DNA of 64,000 nt from Oceanospirillum linum. Lineage in GTDB: Bacteria; Pseudomonadota; Gammaproteobacteria; Pseudomonadales; Halomonadaceae. A model generated the notes under the pieces. That model was not told the DNA's origin. It searched no databases and saw only the letters and a program-made list of their open reading frames with translations. The DNA lies in contig NZ_FXTS01000009.1 of assembly GCF_900182785.1 (NCBI RefSeq), forward strand, positions 66,795 through 130,794, read 5' to 3'. Both the position numbers and the translations under genes were made by a program. Below, in pieces: positions 35,526 to 41,909 of this stretch; the first letter of the stretch is position 1; each line of letters starts with the position of its first letter.

Positions 35526-35906
35526 TTAGGCAACCTGAACCGGAATTGCATTACTGGTGTGACTGACCTCATTGCCTTCTGTCATATAGATCAGGGCTGG
35601 TTTGAAGTTTGCCAGTTCTGCTTCAGTGTAGTTAGCGTAGGCGCAAATGATCACACGGTCACCGACTTTAGCCTGATGAGCCGCTGCACCATTAACAGAA
35701 ATGATACCTGAGCCTTCTTCGCCACGGATTGCATAAGTGGTGAAGCGCTGACCGCCTTCAATGTTGTAGATCTGAATCTGCTCGTATTCACGGATGCCGG
35801 CCATATCCAGCAAGTTGCCGTCAATAGCGCAAGAACCCTCATACTCCAGTACCGCGTGAGTGACACGAGCCTGATGCAGCTTTGCTTTAAGCATGATGGA
35901 TTGCAT
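35526..35906 (-). CDS. panD: Aspartate 1-decarboxylase PanD
   Basis: PanD makes beta-alanine from aspartate for pantothenate. It is a pyruvoyl enzyme made by self-cleavage of a proenzyme between Gly24 and Ser25; EYEGSCAID shows this site exactly. The 126-residue length is normal. It stands 113 bases downstream of panC on the same strand with a long leader, so the three pantothenate genes are clustered though perhaps not one transcript. Confidence 0.97.
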   Translation of the reverse strand: MQSIMLKAKLHQARVTHAVLEYEGSCAIDGNLLDMAGIREYEQIQIYNIEGGQRFTTYAIRGEEGSGIISVNGAAAHQAKVGDRVIICAYANYTEAELANFKPALIYMTEGNEVSHTSNAIPVQVA

Positions 35907-36019
35907 GATGATTAACCTTTATTTCTTTCTGAGATGCTTGATAAAAGCATTCTGGAAATGCTGTAGAAGTACGCAGGTTTGCTGCAAATAGCAGCTAGGT
36001 CGCGCAGTATGCCTCAATG

Positions 36020-36880
36020 TTATTTCTGATTCAACGCAAATGCGATGTTATCAATCAGTCGTGCTTTACCCAGATGGGCTGCGGCCAGAATCACTAGGTG
36101 TGAACTCGTGCTGTCCGCAACTTTTAAATTGTCCTGACGGCGAATGCTCAGATAATCAGGCCTGAAACCCTTTGCCTTCAATTCTGACTTAGCCCGGTCG
36201 CAAAGTGTATCAAAATCTGACTGGCCTGCTTCGATCGATTGACGAATTTTGACTAATGTCTGATACAGGGTAGGAGCAACTGCTAACTCTTCCTGTGTTA
36301 AATAGCCATTCCGTGAGCTTAAAGCAAGCCCCGACGCCATACGAACGGTTGGCACGCCTTTGATCTCCAGCGGCATACAGAGGTCCTGTGCCATCTTGCG
36401 GATGATCGCCAGCTGCTGGAAGTCCTTCTGACCAAACAGCGCCACATCAGGTTGAACAATATTGAATAACTTGCTGACTACCGTGGTTACGCCGGTAAAG
36501 TGACCGGGGCGGGCTGCGCCACAAAGTTCTTCACCCAGCTCAGGTACATTGACCTGAGTCTGGCTGTTCAGGCCCGTGGGATAGATTTCGCTGGCGTTTG
36601 GTGCAAACAGAATATGACAGCCTGCTTCAGATAGTTTCTCGCTATCGGCCTCCAGCGTCCGTGGATAAGAATCCAGATCTTCATTCGGGCCAAACTGCAT
36701 CGGGTTCACAAAAATGCTGCAGATGACAGTGTTGCCCTCTTTATGGGCTTCGTGGATCAGCTGAATATGGCCTGCATGCAGGTTGCCCATTGTTGGAACG
36801 AAAGCGACCTTGCCGCCCTCGTTCCGTCGACGCTCCGCAATTGCAGACCTAAGCTCAGCAATGGAGTGACATAAAATCAT
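36020..36880 (-). CDS. panC: Pantothenate synthetase PanC
   Basis: PanC ligates pantoate and beta-alanine using ATP, via pantoyl-adenylate. The 286 residues show the nucleotidyltransferase-superfamily motif MGNLHAGHIQLI near residue 31, FVNPMQFGPNEDL near 58, GQKDFQQL near 150 and the SSRNGYL segment near 187. Its ATG overlaps the panB stop by four bases, so the two are translationally coupled. Confidence 0.97.
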   Translation of the reverse strand: MILCHSIAELRSAIAERRRNEGGKVAFVPTMGNLHAGHIQLIHEAHKEGNTVICSIFVNPMQFGPNEDLDSYPRTLEADSEKLSEAGCHILFAPNASEIYPTGLNSQTQVNVPELGEELCGAARPGHFTGVTTVVSKLFNIVQPDVALFGQKDFQQLAIIRKMAQDLCMPLEIKGVPTVRMASGLALSSRNGYLTQEELAVAPTLYQTLVKIRQSIEAGQSDFDTLCDRAKSELKAKGFRPDYLSIRRQDNLKVADSTSSHLVILAAAHLGKARLIDNIAFALNQK

Positions 36881-37671
36881 GAGAAACAGTGCTCCTCAGC
36901 AGGGAAGGTGTTTGCTTTCACCTCCTGATGATAGTTACTCAGAGCTTGCTGAATACTGGAAGCATCCGTCATAAAGTTTTTTACGAACTTTGCGGTGTGC
37001 CCCAGAGTGATGCCCAGCATATCCTGTAATACCAGAATCTGGCCATCGGTATGAGGTCCGGCACCGATGCCGATAACAGGTACGGCAACGGCTTCTGTTA
37101 CCAAACGCCCGACTTCTGTCGGTACACACTCCAGAAGAATGATACTGGCACCAGCAGCTACCAGTTTTTGGCTCGCTTCGATAATGGCCTGTGCGGCAGC
37201 TTCAGTTTTACCTTGGACTTTGTAGCCGCCAAACTGATTAACCATCTGAGGGGTCAGGCCTAAATGTGCACAAACAGGTACACCGCGACGGGTCAGCTCG
37301 GTAATGCCTTCTGCCAGCCAGGCTTCACCTTCGATTTTGACCATGTGAGCACCAGCCTGCATCAGCTTACCGGCATTGATCAGCAGCTGTTCTGTGGAGG
37401 CGTTACTCATAAATGGCATATCAGCCATAATCAATGCACCCTGATTACCTCGGGTAACACATTGGGTGTGGTAAGCGATATCGTCAACACTGACCGGCAG
37501 TGTGGTGTTATGTCCCTGTAGAACCATACCCAGGGAGTCTCCCACCAGGAGAACTTCAACTCCTGCCTGGCTGGCTTGCCCTGAGAAGGTTGCATCATAC
37601 GCAGTCAGGCAGCTGAATTTCTCACCGGCCTGTTTTAGCTTATTCAGTGTACTGATTGTCACTGTCTTCAT
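36877..37671 (-). CDS. panB: 3-methyl-2-oxobutanoate hydroxymethyltransferase PanB
   Basis: PanB transfers a hydroxymethyl group from methylene-THF to ketoisovalerate, making ketopantoate. The 264 residues have the barrel motifs TAYDATFSGQASQAGVEVLLVGDSLGMVLQG-type sequence, MADMPFMS, KIEGE and GIGAGPHTDGQILV, which bind metal and substrate. It needs the folate cofactor whose synthesis involves FolK, encoded just upstream, and FolP elsewhere in this window. panC overlaps its end. Confidence 0.97.
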   Translation of the reverse strand: MKTVTISTLNKLKQAGEKFSCLTAYDATFSGQASQAGVEVLLVGDSLGMVLQGHNTTLPVSVDDIAYHTQCVTRGNQGALIMADMPFMSNASTEQLLINAGKLMQAGAHMVKIEGEAWLAEGITELTRRGVPVCAHLGLTPQMVNQFGGYKVQGKTEAAAQAIIEASQKLVAAGASIILLECVPTEVGRLVTEAVAVPVIGIGAGPHTDGQILVLQDMLGITLGHTAKFVKNFMTDASSIQQALSNYHQEVKANTFPAEEHCFS

Positions 37672-37691
37672 TATTATGTTCCGCCATTACA

Positions 37692-37722
37692 ATAACGCCC
37701 ACTGCTTTTGGCGGTGGGCGTT
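37692..37722 (-). other. Inverted repeat between folK and panB
   Basis: AACGCCCAC and GTGGGCGTT flank a 10-12 base loop in the 107-base gap. The minus strand has no long T run after it, so it may be a weak terminator or attenuator ahead of panB. Confidence 0.45.
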
Positions 37723-37778
37723 TCGGAATGTGTTACTTTGACGTTACCTGCATCTAAAGGTAACAAGCTGCGGTAACT

Positions 37779-38288
37779 TTACTCTGACTTTGTAAGTATC
37801 TGCAAGTCATCTGTAGCGATATTAGACAGAATGTCTGTAATAGAACCTTTACCGGGTAGGGTAATTCTGGGGCTGATTTCAGCCAAAGGTAACAGTACAA
37901 AGCCCCGTTCATGCATGTGTGCATGGGGTACAGTAAGGCGAGGATGGGAGATAATCTGCTCGTTAAACAGTAACAAATCCAGATCCAGTGTACGTGGCCC
38001 CCAGTGGCGCTCACGTACGCGCCTGTGGGCTTGCTCCAATGCCTGAAGCTGGTCAAGCAACTCCAGCGGCTCAAGGTTGGTTTCCAGCTGAACGACGGCA
38101 TTAACAAAGTCCGGCTGGTCCTGGGGGCCAACCGGTTTGCTGCTATATAAAGAAGAGGCTTCAACCAATCGGGTGTCCGGTAGTCGATCCAGCTCTTTCA
38201 GTGCGGTTTTAAGCTGTTGAACCGGGTCTTCAAGGTTGCTGCCAAGACCAATATAGGCTGTATTGTTTAGCACAGTAGACTCTGTCAT
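37779..38288 (-). CDS. folK: 6-hydroxymethyl-7,8-dihydropterin pyrophosphokinase FolK
   Basis: FolK pyrophosphorylates the pterin used by FolP in folate synthesis. The 169 residues start with the ATP/pterin-binding segment YIGLGSNLEDPVQQL and contain the PROSITE-like signature RHWGPRTLDLDLLLF near residue 95, followed by PHPR-like HPRLTVPHAHMHERGFVLLPL. The ATG overlaps the pcnB stop in ATGA. Confidence 0.97.
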   Translation of the reverse strand: MTESTVLNNTAYIGLGSNLEDPVQQLKTALKELDRLPDTRLVEASSLYSSKPVGPQDQPDFVNAVVQLETNLEPLELLDQLQALEQAHRRVRERHWGPRTLDLDLLLFNEQIISHPRLTVPHAHMHERGFVLLPLAEISPRITLPGKGSITDILSNIATDDLQILTKSE

Positions 38289-39703
38289 TCCGGGTGGTTC
38301 CGGTTACCGCTTTTGGGGTGACTGTCTTTACTGTTACTGCGCCGACGCCGACGCCGCTTTTTGGGCGCGGGCTTGTCGTTAAGTTCGTTATGCTGCACCA
38401 GATTACGGCGGGAATGGGAGTCACTTTCCTGAAAGTCAGTCCACCACTGAGCCAGCTCATGTACGTTTTCCCCGGTTTCACTGCGCAATACCAGGAAATC
38501 ATAAGCGGCACGGAAGCGAGGGTGCTCAGCAGTCTGGTAAGCCCGCTTACCCTGGCGGCGTTCAAGGCGCAGCTGGAACTCCCAAATTTCGCGCATTGGC
38601 TGACTGAAACGCTTGGGGATTGATGTGAAATCCACCTGAGCGGTCGTCGTCTGTTGTCCTGCTTGCTGCATTGCGGGCACCGGAGGCATACCTGAGCGAA
38701 TCAGGTCACCAAAGGCCCGTTGAGCAACCGGCCAAAGTAGCGCCGCAAACAGAAATGCGGGCGTCACAGGTTTGTTCTGCTGGATACGCTTGTCAGTATT
38801 ATGCAGCGCTTTAATAATAAAGCTCTCTTTGTCCGGCGTTTCCTGAAGCGCATCTTCTGTATAGGGGAAAAGCTGTTCGAACAGGTTGTATTCGCGTAGT
38901 AATCTGAAGGTTTCAACAGCCTGGCCGGATAGGAAGAGTTTGAGTACCTCTTCAAACAAGCGGGCGGCAGGTATCTGTCGCAGAAGCGTCGCCGAAGCCT
39001 GGATAGGGGCTTCAGTTTTAGGCTCGATATTGAAATCAAGCTTAGCCGCAAAGCGAATTGCCCTCAGCATTCGCACGGGATCTTCACGATACCGGGTTTC
39101 CGGATCGCCAATCATGCGAATCAGCCGTTGTTCAATGTCATTAATGCCGCCGGCATAGTCGTGAATTGAGAAATCACGAATATTGTAATAGAGCGCATTG
39201 ATGGTGAAGTCACGGCGTAGAGCATCCTCCTCTATGCTGCCAAAAACATTATCACGGACCAGAAGCCCCTGATCTGTCTGAGACGCATGGGATTTAGCCG
39301 TGCTTGTATCATGGGGTGCGCGAAATGTTGTCACCTCAATGATTTCACGGCCATAGCGGACATGAACAATGCGGAAGCGACGGCCAATAATACGGGCATT
39401 GTGAAAGAGGCGGTCAACCTGCTCTGGTGTCGCATTAGTCGCTACATCAAAGTCTTTTGGGTGCAGTCCCAAAAGCGCATCGCGAACACAGCCGCCTACA
39501 AGGAAGGCGTCGTAATTAGCTTTCTTCAGGCGATAGAGTACTTTCAAAGCGCTTTCTGAAATGCCGGAACGGCTGATGGGGTGTTCGTCACGGGAAACGA
39601 TGCGCAATTCGTGTTTTTCGGATTGCTGTGGGCGCTCTGATTTAAGCAGCTGCCGAATTGAATCGCCGGGACGCTTTAGAAAAGAAGGAATTCCTTTTAG
39701 CAT
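38285..39703 (-). CDS. pcnB: Poly(A) polymerase I PcnB
   Basis: PcnB adds poly(A) tails that mark RNAs for decay, working with PNPase. The 472-residue product has the nucleotidyltransferase motif FLVGGCVRDALLGLHPKDFD with the metal-binding DxD, the RRDFTINALYY segment of the CCA-adding/poly(A) family, and an extremely basic C-terminal tail (KKRRRRRRSN). ATG at 39703 is taken as start; the longer reading from 39766 would run through the crcZ terminator. It is downstream of the crcZ interval and coupled to folK. Confidence 0.96.
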   Translation of the reverse strand: MLKGIPSFLKRPGDSIRQLLKSERPQQSEKHELRIVSRDEHPISRSGISESALKVLYRLKKANYDAFLVGGCVRDALLGLHPKDFDVATNATPEQVDRLFHNARIIGRRFRIVHVRYGREIIEVTTFRAPHDTSTAKSHASQTDQGLLVRDNVFGSIEEDALRRDFTINALYYNIRDFSIHDYAGGINDIEQRLIRMIGDPETRYREDPVRMLRAIRFAAKLDFNIEPKTEAPIQASATLLRQIPAARLFEEVLKLFLSGQAVETFRLLREYNLFEQLFPYTEDALQETPDKESFIIKALHNTDKRIQQNKPVTPAFLFAALLWPVAQRAFGDLIRSGMPPVPAMQQAGQQTTTAQVDFTSIPKRFSQPMREIWEFQLRLERRQGKRAYQTAEHPRFRAAYDFLVLRSETGENVHELAQWWTDFQESDSHSRRNLVQHNELNDKPAPKKRRRRRRSNSKDSHPKSGNRNHPE

Positions 39704-39745
39704 CGCTGGGTCTTGAATCTCTGAATAGGAGAGGGGAGTGTACCT

Positions 39746-39777
39746 TAAAAATAAAAGCGGGGCCAAGTTGGCCCCGC
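39746..39777 (-). terminator. Terminator of the crcZ transcript
   Basis: On the minus strand GCGGGGCCAA pairs with TTGGCCCCGC, followed by TTTTATTTTT. It ends the predicted crcZ RNA 45 bases before the pcnB start. Confidence 0.85.
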
Positions 39778-40252
39778 CGGAACTGTCCGCATCCTTACGA
39801 ACGGTATGTCAGACTTCGGTAAATCGCCCTGAATACGCAATGACAGTCTATCGGTGACAAACCTTGGTGGCTTATGCCTTATTATTTTTGTTTTCCAATG
39901 CGAAGTATCACTACTTCTGGTTTGGACCGCCTCGTATTCAAAACAATTATTCCAAGTATTTTTTCTCAGACCGGTTTTTATTTTTATGATCCGGGCTGGC
40001 ATCTTAAAGCATTGCTTTTTTATTGTTGTTGCAAGCCTGAGATGCATGAGTTTGCTGTGGTTAACCTCGACCTGATTTATTGTTGTTGTTTCAGGTTTGG
40101 CATTTTGTTCGGATATTTATTTTTGTTGTTTCCGATTCTGCCTGATTTTTTCCGCTCTGATTTTTGTTTTTGTTATTTGAGCGTTACAAAATCTGCCAGT
40201 TATTATTTTTATTGAGTTGGCTGTTAGTTAACCGTGTTCTTGTTGTTCTTAC
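39746..40252 (-). ncRNA. crcZ: Probable CrcZ-type regulatory RNA (Hfq/Crc sponge)
   Basis: This interval between cbrB and pcnB has no credible protein gene. On the minus strand it holds eight clusters of the A-rich motif AANAAYAA (at + coordinates 39879, 39978, 40020, 40077, 40117-40130, 40164-40177, 40200 and 40240), the pattern by which Pseudomonas CrcZ binds Hfq with Crc. In the first half the clusters recur about every 40 bases. A sigma-54 promoter places the start near 40252, and a strong terminator ends the RNA near 39746, giving about 500 bases against 407 in P. aeruginosa. Location cbrA-cbrB-crcZ-pcnB is identical to Pseudomonas. High CbrB activity would make the RNA, which relieves catabolite repression. 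Exact ends are predicted. Confidence 0.85.
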
Positions 40253-40262
40253 CCGTATAGAC

Positions 40263-40278
40263 TGCACTTGCTGTGCCA
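40263..40278 (-). promoter_or_regulatory. Sigma-54 promoter of crcZ
   Basis: The minus strand reads TGGCAC-AGCAA-GTGCA: the GG and GC doublets are exactly ten bases apart as sigma-54 requires, with one difference from the TTGCA half. The expected start is about 12 bases on, near 40252. Confidence 0.85.
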
Positions 40279-40352
40279 TGTTTTGAAAAAACCTTTTAAA
40301 ACAGGTAGTTAACAGTTTCGATGTAAAGTTTGTCTGTGGCCGAACAAAAGAT

Positions 40353-40403
40353 TGTTACCTGTGAAACCATTATTTTCAGGGTTGCCTGTGTGTTACGGTA
40401 ACA
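40353..40403 (-). promoter_or_regulatory. Probable CbrB enhancer sites
   Basis: A perfect palindrome TGTTACGGTAACA at 40391-40403 and a further TGTTAC at 40353-40358 lie about 75-125 bases upstream of the sigma-54 promoter. TGTTAC/GTAACA half-sites are those described for CbrB at Pseudomonas crcZ; the spacing between halves here is shorter, so the protein-DNA geometry needs testing. Confidence 0.65.
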
Positions 40404-40455
40404 CTCTGTGAAGATCTCTCCGGGGCACCTGTCTGAATTCTTTTGACAGGGGTCA

Positions 40456-40484
40456 ATAAAAAAGAGCGGATGTTATCCGCTCTT
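40456..40484 (-). terminator. Terminator overlapping the end of cbrB
   Basis: AAGAGCGGAT pairs with ATCCGCTCTT around AAC, followed by TTTTATT. The TAA stop of cbrB lies in the loop region, so the upstream arm is coding sequence. It insulates crcZ from cbrB readthrough. Confidence 0.8.
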
Positions 40485-41909
40485 CTTAGATGCTGCTTTT
40501 TTTCTCGGGATCCCAAGGCGTTGACGCCTTTCCCAGAGGCATTTTCTACTGATGCCTAGTCGCTGGGCGAGCTCTGTTTCGCTCATCTGATCCTGATGCT
40601 CCAGTACAAAGTGCTGGAAGTAGTCTTCGAGTGAGAGATCCTCCGGAGCCTTAGTGCCGTCATTACGTGCGGCAGAACGCTGGGATTGTGGGATCATGCC
40701 AACAGAAGGGAGCGCGGATTGAACCTGGGGTGGCATGCGGGTTGAATGGGTTACTTCTGGAACAACGCCCATATCATCGCTATGAATGAGATTGCCCTCT
40801 GCGAGAATGACACCCCGTTCGATGGCATTTTCCAGCTCCCGTACGTTACCAGGCCAGTCATGTTGCATGATGGCATCGGAGGCGTGCTTACTGAAGCGCA
40901 GGTTTGGGCGATCCATGCGCTTACAGGCTTCTCCCAGCAGAAACTCTGCAATCTCCAGAATGTCTTCTCCCCGGTCACGGAGTGCTGGCAGGGCGATCTC
41001 CATGACATTAAGACGATAGTAAAGATCGAGACGAAACTCACCTTCGCTGGAAAGTTTTTTCAGGTTCCGGTGTGTGGCGGCGACTAAGCGAACATTTACT
41101 TTTTTTGATTGCACAGAGCCGATGCGCCTGATCTCACCTTCCTGGAGTACCCGTAGCAGACGTGCCTGTGCCTCCAGGGGGAGTTCTCCAATCTCATCAA
41201 GAAACAGTGTTCCGCCATCAGCGGCTTCGACTAAACCGCTGCGGTTAGTGTTTGCACCGGTAAAAGCACCTTTCTCATAGCCAAAAAGTTCGGACTCAAT
41301 AAGTGTTTCTGGAATTGCCGCGCAGTTCACGGAGATCATCGGCTCTCCTTTCCGGCGGCTGTAATTATGAATTGCTTTGGCGACCAGCTCTTTACCGGTA
41401 CCTGATTCACCCTGAACCAGAACGGTCGCCTCTGTGGGAGCTACTTTTCTGATACGTTGGTAAACCATCTGCATCGGAGCGCAGTGGCCGATCATACCCA
41501 TGGTGCCAGCATCTGTTGATGCGGCCTCTGCTTCTTCAATAACACTGGCTGCGGGTCGCTCTGGCTGATCCAGAATACGATTAACCGTCTCCAGCATCTC
41601 ATCGTGATCAAATGGTTTGGCGATATAATCCACAGCCCCTTGCTTCATAGCATCAACGGCGGAGCGCATGCTGGCGTAGCTGGTCATAATAAGAACCGGC
41701 GTGTCTTCTGCCAGCTTAATCAGATCCGTACCTGGTGCTTTGGGCAGGCGCAGATCAGAAATGACCAAATTATAGCGGTTGCTTTTCAGGTGGCTCAGAG
41801 CATCGTCTACCGATGCCGCCTCACTGACTTCAAAGCGGTGTCGCTCCAGCAGCCTTTTAAGAGCTGAGCGAATAATATCTTCATCTTCTACTATCAGAAT
41901 CTTGCTCAT
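40473..41909 (-). CDS. cbrB: Sigma-54-dependent response regulator CbrB
   Basis: CbrB is the NtrC-family partner of CbrA and activates crcZ and carbon/nitrogen catabolic genes. The 478 residues (same length as P. aeruginosa CbrB) comprise a receiver domain with phospho-acceptor Asp52 in ISDLRLP, an AAA+ domain with Walker A GESGTGKE and the sigma-54 contact loop GAFTGA, and a C-terminal Fis-type helix-turn-helix ending LGISRKCLWERRQRLGIPRKK. I start it at the ATG at 41909, which shares one base with the cbrA stop (TAATG); an upstream start at 41921 adds only four residues. Confidence 0.95.
   Translation of the reverse strand: MSKILIVEDEDIIRSALKRLLERHRFEVSEAASVDDALSHLKSNRYNLVISDLRLPKAPGTDLIKLAEDTPVLIMTSYASMRSAVDAMKQGAVDYIAKPFDHDEMLETVNRILDQPERPAASVIEEAEAASTDAGTMGMIGHCAPMQMVYQRIRKVAPTEATVLVQGESGTGKELVAKAIHNYSRRKGEPMISVNCAAIPETLIESELFGYEKGAFTGANTNRSGLVEAADGGTLFLDEIGELPLEAQARLLRVLQEGEIRRIGSVQSKKVNVRLVAATHRNLKKLSSEGEFRLDLYYRLNVMEIALPALRDRGEDILEIAEFLLGEACKRMDRPNLRFSKHASDAIMQHDWPGNVRELENAIERGVILAEGNLIHSDDMGVVPEVTHSTRMPPQVQSALPSVGMIPQSQRSAARNDGTKAPEDLSLEDYFQHFVLEHQDQMSETELAQRLGISRKCLWERRQRLGIPRKKAASKKSG

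Noticed and set aside
39874..40215. Possible + strand protein of 113 residues
   Set aside because: It is almost all Phe, Tyr, Leu and Cys because it reads the complement of the A-rich crcZ motifs; there is no ribosome site and no family resemblance.
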